From: an uncultured Bacteroidota bacterium
GTDB taxonomy: Bacteria > Bacteroidota > Bacteroidia > Chitinophagales > Saprospiraceae
Direction: 5' to 3'
Assembly (NCBI GenBank): GCA_937861115.1
Contig: CALMBD010000114.1
Location: forward strand, 1 to 51,527
DNA: 51,527 nucleotides
Numbering within the stretch: position 1 is the stretch's first letter; every line of letters starts with the position of its first letter. A program made the translations under genes and the position numbers. Below the pieces are notes generated by a model. That model worked only from the letters and a program-made list of their open reading frames with translations, searched no databases and had not been told where the DNA came from. Below, piece after piece: positions 23,012 to 30,370 of this stretch.

Positions 23012-24193
23012 ATGCATTATCATGTGCTTGGAAAAGTACCGCCCAAACGCCATACCCAATTTCGGAAACCCGACGGTTCGCTATACCATGAAGAACTGTT
23101 CAGCACGGAAGGATTCAGCAACAACTATTCGCTGTTATACCACTGCAACGCCCCCACCCAAATCGTACAGGTAGGCGAACCATACAGCGTCGCGCCCAAG
23201 GTCGTACACGACAAACAATTGAAACACCGCTGCCTGAAGGGGTTCCACGTCGAGCCCGAAGACGATTACCTGAAGTCCCGCAAGGCCGTCCTGGTGAACA
23301 ACGACTGCAAGATCATACTTGCCGCGCCGCGCAACAGCATGACCGGCTATTACTACAAGAATGCCGATGCCGATGAGGTGATCTTTGTACACGAGGGCAC
23401 GGGCACCCTGCGCACCATGTACGGGTCGTTACCGTTTGATTACGGCGACTATCTGGTGATCCCGCGCGGCACAACTTACCAGCTCGAGTTTGACCAGACC
23501 AAAAACCGCCTGCTGATCGTAGAGAGCTATGGCCCGATTACGACACCGAAACGCTACCGCAATCATTACGGCCAATTAATGGAGCACGCTCCTTTTTGCG
23601 AGCGCGACATCCGGAAGCCCGTCGACCTGGAAACCCACGACGAACACGGCGATTTCCTGTTCTACATCAAAAAACAGGACAATATCTACCCTTATCACTA
23701 CCTCAACCACCCGTTCGACCTCGTGGGCTGGGATGGCTTTATCTATCCATTCGCTTTCAGCATCCACAATTTTGAACCCATTACGGGTCGCCTGCACATG
23801 CCGCCGCCCATCCATCAGACTTTCGACGGACATAATTTTGTGATCTGCTCGTTTGTGCCGCGCATGTACGATTACCATCCGCTGTCTATTCCTGCCCCGT
23901 ACAACCACTCCAACATCGACTCCGACGAAGTACTTTATTATGTCGACGGCGACTTTATGAGCCGCAAACACGTCGAGCGCGGCATGATCACCCTGCATCC
24001 CGGCGGTATTCCGCACGGTCCGCACCCCGGAACTGTTGAGAAAAGCATCGGCGCCAAAGAGACACGCGAACTGGCGGTCATGGTAGACACCTTCCGGCCG
24101 CTACTGATGACAGAGCACGCCGTCGGCATTGAGGACCCTTCCTATTATCGGTCCTGGATACCCGATACTGCCCCGACGAACGGGGTGCATTAA
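23012..24193 (+). CDS. hmgA: Homogentisate 1,2-dioxygenase
   Basis: The protein has 393 residues, starting with MHYHVLGKVPPKRHTQF; the in-frame TTG six bases earlier is a less likely start. It is a cupin-fold iron dioxygenase that opens the ring of homogentisate to maleylacetoacetate in tyrosine and phenylalanine degradation. Family signatures include SLLYHCNAPTQI, NPVHEGTGTL-like FVHEGTGTLRTMYG, DGHNFVICSFVPR, NSDEVLYYVDGDF-like SDEVLYYVDGDFMSR, and a HPGGIPHGPHPG segment with the His residues expected at the iron site. It is cytoplasmic and stands alone with its own promoter. The other catabolic genes (maleylacetoacetate isomerase, fumarylacetoacetase) are not in the window. Acetoacetyl-CoA synthetase at 17415 could use the acetoacetate that the pathway yields. 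Confidence 0.93.
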   Translation: MHYHVLGKVPPKRHTQFRKPDGSLYHEELFSTEGFSNNYSLLYHCNAPTQIVQVGEPYSVAPKVVHDKQLKHRCLKGFHVEPEDDYLKSRKAVLVNNDCKIILAAPRNSMTGYYYKNADADEVIFVHEGTGTLRTMYGSLPFDYGDYLVIPRGTTYQLEFDQTKNRLLIVESYGPITTPKRYRNHYGQLMEHAPFCERDIRKPVDLETHDEHGDFLFYIKKQDNIYPYHYLNHPFDLVGWDGFIYPFAFSIHNFEPITGRLHMPPPIHQTFDGHNFVICSFVPRMYDYHPLSIPAPYNHSNIDSDEVLYYVDGDFMSRKHVERGMITLHPGGIPHGPHPGTVEKSIGAKETRELAVMVDTFRPLLMTEHAVGIEDPSYYRSWIPDTAPTNGVH

Positions 24194-24230
24194 TGCCCGG
24201 GAAAAATTATTGGAGCGTTTGGTAAAACAA

Positions 24231-24309
24231 GAGGGGTTTGGAGCGTTCAGATTGAGCCATTGCATTGAAAACCAATGCCTTGAATCACTCTGAACACTCC
24301 AAACCCCTC
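24231..24309. terminator. Long bidirectional hairpin between convergent genes
   Basis: The 21-base arm 24231-24251 pairs with 24289-24309 with a single G-U pair. The loop holds a second stem, GCATTG/CAATGC (about 24262-24278). It separates the convergent hmgA and DUF1573 genes. T-rich sequence follows on the minus strand (CTCTTGTTTTACC) and a weaker tail on the plus strand. Its core GAGGGGTTT(A/G)GAGC is shared with the terminator at 4427-4484. Confidence 0.8.
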
Positions 24310-24337
24310 TAAATCTTCAGCCGGCCTCTTCGCTGCC

Positions 24338-24928
24338 TTAGTGGCTGCCTTTGGCTGCGGGCTGTTCTTTGCCCCGTACTTCACCCGAAATTTCGAGGAA
24401 GGTTTCGCTTGGGTTCGTATTGGCAGTGACGGTCACGCGTTTGCTTTGCGGGCCCGGTTTGCCTTTTGAGTTGAACTCAACCTTGATCTCGCCCGAGCCG
24501 CCCGGAGGTACCGGTTCTTTGGGCCAGGTGGGTACCGTGCATCCGCAGGAACCCTTTGCGTTGCTGATGATCAGCGGCTCTTTACCCGTGTTTTTGAATT
24601 TATACACGTGTTTTACCACCTCGCCTTCGTCTACAACACCGAAGTTGTATTTATCGGCGTCGTACTGGATCGTGGTGGTCGGGCCGGTAGAGACCGTTGC
24701 ATTGAGGTTCGTACCGGGGATGTTACCGGCGGTTGCCGATCCGGCGCCGGCAGCACTGCCGGTGCTGGCCGATGAGGAAAATGCGGAGGAGGCCGATGCC
24801 GACTCGCGGATCTTGTCGCCTTCCGATTGTCCAAACCAGTTTTTGAAGCCGCCTCCAAAGAGGTTAGCCAGCAACAGGATGGCCAACAGAGACAACAAGC
24901 CAATCTGGATCTGTTTATTTCTTTCCAT
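24338..24928 (-). CDS. DUF1573-domain membrane-anchored protein
   Basis: The protein has 196 residues. A single hydrophobic segment (about 8-24, IGLLSLLAILLLANLFG) acts as an uncleaved anchor or signal. It is followed by a Ser/Ala/Gly-rich linker (42-75) and one DUF1573 domain (about 90-185) with the usual YNFGVVDEGEVVKHVYKFKNTGKEPLII split as YNFGVVDEGE, then VYKFKNTGKEPLII, and the Cys pair in GSCGCTVP. DUF1573 is an ASH/MSP-like beta-sandwich domain common in Bacteroidota exported proteins, with no established function. The promoter at 24984-25011 is a good match, and the gene ends at the long hairpin. Confidence 0.88.
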   Translation of the reverse strand: MERNKQIQIGLLSLLAILLLANLFGGGFKNWFGQSEGDKIRESASASSAFSSSASTGSAAGAGSATAGNIPGTNLNATVSTGPTTTIQYDADKYNFGVVDEGEVVKHVYKFKNTGKEPLIISNAKGSCGCTVPTWPKEPVPPGGSGEIKVEFNSKGKPGPQSKRVTVTANTNPSETFLEISGEVRGKEQPAAKGSH

Positions 24929-24983
24929 TGTTCAAAGTATAAAGTGGTGAAAGTTTGGAATGAGAATCGCGCTTTTGGTTGGG

Positions 24984-25011
24984 CAAAATTACGCCTTTCA
25001 TAAAGCGTCAA
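24984..25011 (-). promoter_or_regulatory. Bacteroidota promoter of the DUF1573 gene
   Basis: On the minus strand, TTG (25009-25011), a 17-base spacer and TAATTTTG (24984-24991) match the consensus. The leader to the start codon at 24926-24928 is about 50 bases. Confidence 0.6.
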
Positions 25012-25069
25012 GATTGGTTTGCAAATGATTAACATCGAAACAACCGCATGTTGTGGATGAAAAACAAAA

Positions 25070-25091
25070 GCCCCGGCACATTTGCCGGGGC
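25070..25091 (-). terminator. Strong orphan terminator on the minus strand
   Basis: GCCCCGGC (25070-25077) pairs perfectly with GCCGGGGC (25084-25091) around a 6-base loop. On the minus strand it is followed by TTTTGTTTTT. No protein gene lies upstream on this strand. Confidence 0.85.
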
Positions 25092-25207
25092 CGATAACCA
25101 AATCAAACTTTCTGTGAAGTTTAGTCACGCCCTCTTGGGTTCTCCTTGAATTCCGTGTGTCGATGCGCCGGAAGTCATACTGCAACGCTGCGATGGAGTC
25201 GGGAGGC
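25092..25207 (-). ncRNA. Candidate small structured RNA ending at the orphan terminator
   Basis: On the minus strand a promoter-like TTG with TAATTTTA (one base off TAnnTTTG) lies at about 25212-25238. Downstream there is a stem GACTTCCG/CGGAATTC (one mismatch) and a perfect AAACTT/AAGTTT hairpin, then the terminator at 25070-25091. No known RNA family was recognised, and the 5' end is a guess. Confidence 0.35.
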
Positions 25208-25416
25208 AACTAAAATTACATTCAGGGCTGGTATCAAAAAATCGTTACTTGTTCTTGTTTGGCGGTGTTTTGGATGCATAAAAATGATCAAAAACACTAT
25301 TGTGCCTCAAAGACGGGAAAAATTCAGGAAAGTTGCAGTTAAATCGCCGGGTTGCAGATTTTAACGTGTAGAAAGCAGAAAATGACCGTCGAAAGGAATA
25401 CCGCAAAACGAAAAAA

Positions 25417-25434
25417 GCCCCGCTGTTGCGGGGC
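25417..25434 (-). terminator. Second orphan terminator on the minus strand
   Basis: GCCCCGC (25417-25423) pairs perfectly with GCGGGGC (25428-25434) around TGTT. On the minus strand it is followed by TTTTTTCGTTTT. The transcript it ends would start between 25435 and about 25700, opposite the GT39 leader. Confidence 0.8.
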
Positions 25435-25700
25435 CTTCCGAGTCTGTTGAGGAGGGGGGTAAAAATCGGTTGCCAGGAATTGGACTTGCGGGATTATGGC
25501 TTCAGAGCCTGGTGGTATGTCTTTAACAAGATCGGGTTTTGGTTCCGGATTAGTGTCGTTCGGGAGGTATGGTGTTTAAACGCCGGCGCAGTGGAAAGTC
25601 ACATATTATTTTTTCAATTTGCAAATTATTTACAATCGTTCGACAATCGTTTAACAACTGCGGCAGTATACGTCGATTCAGCCGTATCAACCGTGCTGTT

Positions 25701-25708
25701 TACTTTTG
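25701..25708 (+). promoter_or_regulatory. Bacteroidota -7 box of the first GT39 gene
   Basis: TACTTTTG matches TAnnTTTG. It lies 22 bases before the ATG at 25731, which supports that start over the longer frame beginning at 25569. Two ACAATCGTT copies 11 bp apart lie upstream at 25632-25651. Confidence 0.55.
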
Positions 25709-25730
25709 CGCCGAACATTCCCGAATTGTA

Positions 25731-27326
25731 ATGCAATCTATCCTGAATGGCCTGCGCGCTTTACCTGTCCGGTACCTGATGGCCGGTATCCTGTTGCTTT
25801 GTATTCCGGCCTTCCTGGTCAATCTGAACATAGCGGCATTTATCGGCGACGAAGCCATACGCGCGTGGGTGGCGCTGGAAATGGATATTTCCGGAAATTA
25901 TTTTGCCACCACCATGCACGGCGCGCCGTATATCAACAAACCGCCCTTGTTCAACTGGCTGATCCTGGTCGCTACAAAGCTTTGGGGCAGTTTCGACGAA
26001 ATGCCGTCGCGGCTGATCACGGTGTTTTTCCTGGCGGTATTCGGCTGGACCATCTTTCGGAGCGTCCGGCGGCATTTTTCCCCTGAATTCGCCTTTTTGG
26101 CAGCTATTACGACCCTGACCAGCGGTCGTATCCTGTTCTACGATTCGATGCTGGGGCTGATCGATACCACCTTTTCATGGGTGATGTACCTCCTGTTCAT
26201 GACCGTTTATTTCTTCGGGAGAAAGGAACAATGGCTGCGGCTCTTTGTCAGCAGTTACCTGCTCATGGCCGCTGGGTTCTTGTTGAAAGGATTTCCGGCC
26301 ATGGTTTTTCTCGGACTGACGCTTGCAGCAGCCCTGTTCTTTTTCAACCGATTGCGCCTTTTGTTTTCCTGGAAACACCTTGCGGGAATGTGCGCCGGAG
26401 CAGCCATGCTCGGGCTCTACCTTGCAGTATACGCGCAATACCGCCCACTGGAGGAGCTGATCCCAAACCTGCTGCACGAATCCGTAAAACGAACGGCCGT
26501 CCAGCGCAGTCCACTCGAATCAATCGCCCACCTGTTCACCTTTCCTTTCGAATCGGTATACCATTTTCTCCCTTTTTCCTTGCTGTTGCTCTTTTGGTTG
26601 AACAAAAACCTCTGGCAACGGATACGGAGCAATCCGTTCGTCTATTACAATTTCATCATCCTGGCCGCCAACCTGCCGGTTTACTGGACTTCCTCGCAAG
26701 TGGTGCCGCGCTACCTGCTGATGTTCATCCCGCTGTTCAATGTGATCGGGTTGTACCTGATGGAACAGGAGGCCCCGGAACGGTCGTGGCGCTTCCGCAG
26801 TTTTTATTACCTGTTGGGGGGTATCCTGGCCATCAGTCCGATCGCCGTCGCGGCATCGCCTTTTTTGGTCGACGTACACCTGTGGCCCATGGTGCGACCG
26901 CTTTCCATCGGCCTGGCTCTTGCGCTGGGACTATTTGCCGTGCTGTATTTTACGGATAAACAGCGCTTTATGTGGTGGTTTGTCGCTGCCCTGCTGGTAA
27001 TCCGCATTGGTTTCGACCTAATCGTATTGCCGATCCGGCACCATGAAAACGATATTTCCACGGCCCGGCGCGACGCAATCGACATGGCCGTCAAACACGG
27101 GGACCGCCACTGGTATGTCTATGCAGATTCGGAAACCCGCGAACCGGCCATGTTTTACGCCACCGCCCGGCTCGGCTATATCGTCGAACGCACCAATGAC
27201 ACCGGTATCCCCAACGCATTGTATCTGGTGAACCTCCGGCAATATCCGCATTTTCAGGGGCGATGCCTGGATACCCTGCGAACCGATTACAAGACGACGA
27301 CCCTGGGCTTGTTCGTACGGGAGTGA
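25731..27326 (+). CDS. GT39/ArnT-like integral membrane glycosyltransferase
   Basis: The protein has 531 residues with about a dozen hydrophobic segments. The first periplasmic loop carries the GT-C signature: FIGDEAIRAWVALEM with an acidic pair, then ATTMHGAPYINKPPLFNW and MPSRLITVFF. These match the dolichyl-phosphate-mannose-type and aminoarabinose transferase (ArnT) family, which moves a sugar from a lipid-phosphate carrier to an acceptor on the periplasmic side. I chose the ATG at 25731 (MQSILNGLRALPVRYL) because a promoter box sits just upstream. It converges, with 9 bases between stop codons, on an operon for a GT2, a flippase-like protein and an epimerase, which could make and deliver its lipid-linked donor. 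The acceptor is unknown. Confidence 0.82.
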   Translation: MQSILNGLRALPVRYLMAGILLLCIPAFLVNLNIAAFIGDEAIRAWVALEMDISGNYFATTMHGAPYINKPPLFNWLILVATKLWGSFDEMPSRLITVFFLAVFGWTIFRSVRRHFSPEFAFLAAITTLTSGRILFYDSMLGLIDTTFSWVMYLLFMTVYFFGRKEQWLRLFVSSYLLMAAGFLLKGFPAMVFLGLTLAAALFFFNRLRLLFSWKHLAGMCAGAAMLGLYLAVYAQYRPLEELIPNLLHESVKRTAVQRSPLESIAHLFTFPFESVYHFLPFSLLLLFWLNKNLWQRIRSNPFVYYNFIILAANLPVYWTSSQVVPRYLLMFIPLFNVIGLYLMEQEAPERSWRFRSFYYLLGGILAISPIAVAASPFLVDVHLWPMVRPLSIGLALALGLFAVLYFTDKQRFMWWFVAALLVIRIGFDLIVLPIRHHENDISTARRDAIDMAVKHGDRHWYVYADSETREPAMFYATARLGYIVERTNDTGIPNALYLVNLRQYPHFQGRCLDTLRTDYKTTTLGLFVRE

Positions 27327-27335
27327 GCCATTCGG

Positions 27336-28289
27336 CTATCCGTGTTCCTGTTGGTACCATTCCACAAACCGCCCGACGCCTTCTTCAAGGCTCCGGGCCG
27401 GCTGGTAACCGAACAGGTCGCGGGCCTTCCGGATGTCGGCATGGGTTTGCTCCACATCTCCGGGTTGCTTTTCCAGGTAATTGATTTCCAGACGTTTCCC
27501 CAGTGCCTGCTCCAGTGCATGCACCATATCGAGCAAGGTGACCGGCTGCCCGCAGCCGAGGTTGATGATCTCAAATCCGAGACCGGGCAGGCCCGTCACC
27601 TGTACGATGCCCGCCACGATATCTTCTACAAAAGTGTAGTCGCGCCGGGTCAGCCCGTCGCCGTAGAGCGGAATGGGCTCGCCAGCCAGCGCCAGTTGGG
27701 TAAACTTGTGTATCGCCAGATCGGGGCGTTGTCGCGGGCCGTACACCGTAAAAAAGCGGAGGCAGGCCACCTCCATCGCGTAAAGATGATGGTAGGTATA
27801 GGCGATCAGTTCGCCGCTGCGCTTGGAAGCGGCATAGGGCGATATCGGGCTGCCCACATCGTCTGTCTCCGAAAAAGGCATTTTGACCTGGTTGCCGTAA
27901 ATAGATGAAGAAGAGCCAAAAACAAAGCGCCTGACTCCGGCATGCCGCATGGCTTCGAGCAGGCGGACGGTGCCCGTGATGTTTACATCCATATACACGC
28001 CGGGCTGCTGGATCGAAGGGCGTACGCCGGCCCTGGCGGCAAGGTGTACCACGGCGTCGATCCGGTTCCCGGAAAAAAGTTCTTCCAGAATGGCGGCATC
28101 GCGAATATCGCCCCGGTAAAGTTTGAAATGCCTGTGCTCCAGCAGCGGGCGCACATGCTGCTCTTTTATCCGGGGATCATAAAAATCGTCAAAATTGTCG
28201 AGGCAAACGACCTGTATACCGTTTGTCAGCAGGTGTTCGCACAAATGAGAACCGATAAAACCGGCGCCTCCGGTCACTAATATTGTCAT
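27336..28289 (-). CDS. NAD-dependent sugar-nucleotide epimerase (UDP-glucuronate/UDP-glucose 4-epimerase type)
   Basis: The protein has 317 residues and is an extended short-chain dehydrogenase. The NAD-binding TGGAGFIGSH lies at 6-15, the catalytic Ser region is GSSSSIYG (about 124-131), and the active YxxxK is in PYAASKRSGE. Family motifs VYGPRQRPDLAI and GDGLTRRDYTFVEDI are present. The closest match by pattern is the UDP-glucuronate 4-epimerase group (DNFDDFYDPRIKE near residue 30). It is the last gene of a minus-strand operon, 28 bases after the flippase-like gene, and probably supplies the nucleotide sugar for the GT2 gene. The exact substrate cannot be set from sequence. Confidence 0.85.
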   Translation of the reverse strand: MTILVTGGAGFIGSHLCEHLLTNGIQVVCLDNFDDFYDPRIKEQHVRPLLEHRHFKLYRGDIRDAAILEELFSGNRIDAVVHLAARAGVRPSIQQPGVYMDVNITGTVRLLEAMRHAGVRRFVFGSSSSIYGNQVKMPFSETDDVGSPISPYAASKRSGELIAYTYHHLYAMEVACLRFFTVYGPRQRPDLAIHKFTQLALAGEPIPLYGDGLTRRDYTFVEDIVAGIVQVTGLPGLGFEIINLGCGQPVTLLDMVHALEQALGKRLEINYLEKQPGDVEQTHADIRKARDLFGYQPARSLEEGVGRFVEWYQQEHG

Positions 28290-28317
28290 AATCAGCAGGT
28301 TTTGCGATGCGCGACCA

Positions 28318-29169
28318 TCATACGGCCTCGCTTTCGGTCATTTTGGGGTTAAAACTAAGGGCCATGCCGGGCAAGGCAACCGAGGTAGAGATCAGGTAAA
28401 ACAGGAAAGCGATGGCAACGGCATTTTCCGGATCAACGGATAAAAACGACGCCCCCCAAAGAAAAGTCAGTTCCCGCGCGCCTGTGCCGCCGATCGTCAG
28501 GGGCAGCATGGCCACCACGGATGATACGAGGAACAAAAGGGAATACTCCAGCCAACGGGCCGCCTCTCCCAGGGCCAGTACAATGCCCAGGGTTGCGACA
28601 AGCTGGGCAATTTGAACGGCCAGGGACAACAGCATCGCTACCCGCCATACTTTGTCCAGTTCGCCGCCGAACCTGCGGCAGACCAGTTTCGAGACCGGTA
28701 TACTGACCAGAATTCCGGCGAGGGCGACCCACCAGAACGGCCGGAGCGCCGGGATACCGATAGCCAGCACCAGGCAAAGTTGTCCGAGCGCAACGACGCC
28801 GCTGACCCGGTCGAACAGCGAAACGGCAAACATCCGCCGGAATGTCGCGCCAAAACGGTCCATCAATAGTTTTATCTTGTAACCGTCGCCGCTGATACCG
28901 CCGGGCAGCAACAGGTTGTAATACATGCCGATCCAGTACAAACGCAGGTTCTGCCGGGCAGGGAGTTCGACGCCTTCTGCCGCAAGCAGGATATTGAAGC
29001 GCAGGGCGCTGATAATTTTCGATACGACAAACCACCCGAGTGCCCAAAGCAGCCAGCCGGCATTCGCCCTGGCCATGGTGGCCAACAGCAGCCGTTCATC
29101 GATATTGTGCAGGACAAGCGCGATAATAACGACAGAAAGGGCGGCCTTTACGGCAGTTTTGATGCTCAT
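28318..29169 (-). CDS. LPG-synthase-type (UPF0104/AglD-like) integral membrane protein
   Basis: The protein has 283 residues with about seven hydrophobic segments. Family motifs include RFNILLAAEG, YYNLLLPGGISGDGYKIKLL, FAVSLFDRVSGV and LPLTIGGTGARELTF. The family (lysylphosphatidylglycerol synthase TM region, YbhN/AglD) is often found in glycolipid clusters and is annotated as flippase-like; the function of this one is unproven. It starts 2 bases after the end of the GT2 gene and is followed 28 bases later by the epimerase, so the three are surely co-transcribed. The C-terminal catalytic domain of true LPG synthases is absent. Confidence 0.85.
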   Translation of the reverse strand: MSIKTAVKAALSVVIIALVLHNIDERLLLATMARANAGWLLWALGWFVVSKIISALRFNILLAAEGVELPARQNLRLYWIGMYYNLLLPGGISGDGYKIKLLMDRFGATFRRMFAVSLFDRVSGVVALGQLCLVLAIGIPALRPFWWVALAGILVSIPVSKLVCRRFGGELDKVWRVAMLLSLAVQIAQLVATLGIVLALGEAARWLEYSLLFLVSSVVAMLPLTIGGTGARELTFLWGASFLSVDPENAVAIAFLFYLISTSVALPGMALSFNPKMTESEAV

Positions 29170-29171
29170 TG

Positions 29172-30122
29172 CTATACTTCTATAGTTCTGTGGCTGTGCA
29201 CTTTTCGCACCTTATACGGTTTTTTGTCCTGCGATTCGTAATACGTGCGCACCATCATTTCCGACAGGATGCCGAGCGCCACCAACTGCAGGCCCGCCAT
29301 AAAAAGGATGAAGCCGAGGGTAAGCAAGGGGCGTCCGCCGATTTCATGTCCCGCTATTTTCTGGAGCAGCAGCCAGAACAGGATCAGCGAGCCGACCACC
29401 AGCGACAGCACCCCCCAGCCGCCGAACAGGTGCATGGGTTTGTGGCGGAAACGTTTGAGATAGAGGATAAGAAGCAGGTCGCTCAATACCCGTATCGTGC
29501 GGTTGATGCCGTATTTGGACTGGCCGTGTTGCCGGGAATGGTGCCTGACCGGTGTTTCATCCATACGCGCGCCTTCGAGGTCGGCGAGCACCGGGATGAA
29601 GCGGTGCAGTTCGCCGTAGATGCCCAGGCTTTTGGCCAGGTCGGCGCGAAAGACCTTGAGCGTACAGCCATAGTCGTGCAGGTGTACGCCGGATGCCTGC
29701 CGGATGAGCCAGTTGGCAATCCGGCTCGGGATCTTGCGCAGCAACATGCCGTCCTGCCGTTTCTGGCGGATGCCTGCGAGCAGGTCGAGTTGCTGCTCGC
29801 GGGCCATTTCCAGCATGCGCGGGATGTCGGCAGGGTCGTTTTGCAGATCACCGTCCATGGTAACGATCCACTCACCCTGTGCGTATTCGATACCGGCGGC
29901 CAGGGCGGCGCTTTGTCCGTAATTGCGGCGGAATTCGACGATACGCAGCCGGGGATCGGTGATCTTTTTTAGCTCGGCCAGCGTGCCGTCGCGCGAACCG
30001 TCATCCACATAGATGAGTTCGTAGTCCAGATTTTCCAGGGCGCTCCCGATTTGTTCAACCAGGGGAGCGATATTCTTTTCCTCGTTGTACACACAAACGA
30101 TGACGGAGAGGTAACACTTCAT
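29172..30122 (-). CDS. GT2 family polyprenyl-phosphate glycosyltransferase (DPM1/ArnC-like)
   Basis: The protein has 316 residues. A GT-A domain (about 1-225) begins with LSVIVCVYNEEKNI. It shows YVDDGSRDGT and TMDGDLQNDP (the DxD-type metal and donor site), RNYGQSAALAAG, and the HGQSKYGINRTIRV segment typical of polyprenyl-phosphate sugar transferases. Two C-terminal transmembrane segments follow (about 232-255 and 265-290). The predicted reaction is transfer of a sugar from a nucleotide sugar to undecaprenyl phosphate on the cytoplasmic face. It is the first gene of the operon GT2, flippase-like, epimerase. A -7-like box, CAACTTTG, is at 30144-30151 on the minus strand. Confidence 0.88.
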   Translation of the reverse strand: MKCYLSVIVCVYNEEKNIAPLVEQIGSALENLDYELIYVDDGSRDGTLAELKKITDPRLRIVEFRRNYGQSAALAAGIEYAQGEWIVTMDGDLQNDPADIPRMLEMAREQQLDLLAGIRQKRQDGMLLRKIPSRIANWLIRQASGVHLHDYGCTLKVFRADLAKSLGIYGELHRFIPVLADLEGARMDETPVRHHSRQHGQSKYGINRTIRVLSDLLLILYLKRFRHKPMHLFGGWGVLSLVVGSLILFWLLLQKIAGHEIGGRPLLTLGFILFMAGLQLVALGILSEMMVRTYYESQDKKPYKVRKVHSHRTIEV

Positions 30123-30143
30123 AAGCGATATGCATTAAAACCG

Positions 30144-30151
30144 CAAAGTTG
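30144..30151 (-). promoter_or_regulatory. Putative -7 box of the GT2 operon
   Basis: The minus strand reads CAACTTTG, one base off TAnnTTTG, with a TTG about 16 bases upstream. It lies 22 bases before the GT2 start codon. Confidence 0.4.
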
Positions 30152-30246
30152 GCGGAAGCGAGGGCAATTATGTGCCGAAAGGCCGGGAAATTATCGAAGA
30201 AAAAACAAAACGTTGCGGTTAGGGCAAAAAGCGACCGGATTTACCA

Positions 30247-30284
30247 ATTGTGCATTTCGTCAGATTTACGACGAAACGCACAAT
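30247..30284. promoter_or_regulatory. 38-bp dyad between divergent promoters (candidate operator)
   Basis: The arms 30247-30261 and 30270-30284 are 15 bases each and pair except at one position (ATTGTGC-A-TTTCGTC against GACGAAA-C-GCACAAT). The loop is 8 bases. The dyad lies between the GT2 operon promoter and the promoter of the first giant T9SS gene, just upstream of the latter's -33 region. No T tract follows on either strand, which favours an operator over a terminator. Confidence 0.5.
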
Positions 30285-30311
30285 CGCTCCGGCGGTAGAT
30301 ATCCGGTCCTT

Positions 30312-30319
30312 TAATTTTG
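30312..30319 (+). promoter_or_regulatory. Bacteroidota -7 box of the first giant T9SS gene
   Basis: TAATTTTG matches TAnnTTTG. The leader to the ATG at 30371 would be about 45 bases, which excludes the longer frame starting at 30317. Confidence 0.5.
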
Positions 30320-30370
30320 GCAGGCCATACCGGTTTACCCATTATCCCATATTTTTATTCCATAAACTGC

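Larger units (their letters stand above)
24929..25730. other. 802-base region without a protein gene; two minus-strand terminators
   Basis: No convincing ORF is present. From left to right it holds the DUF1573 promoter (24984-25011), a minus-strand terminator (25070-25091), a candidate structured RNA (about 25092-25207), a second minus-strand terminator (25417-25434), an 11-bp-spaced direct repeat ACAATCGTT (25632-25640 and 25643-25651), and the plus-strand promoter of the GT39 gene (25701-25708). A minus-strand open stretch near 25440-25575 encodes a Pro-rich peptide, but it has no start codon and runs through the terminator. Confidence 0.6.

Noticed and set aside
25440-25578. Pro-rich minus-strand open stretch (KPDLVKDIPPGSEAIIPQVQ)
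   Set aside because: It has no start codon after the preceding stop and reads straight through the terminator at 25417-25434, so it is unlikely to be a gene.
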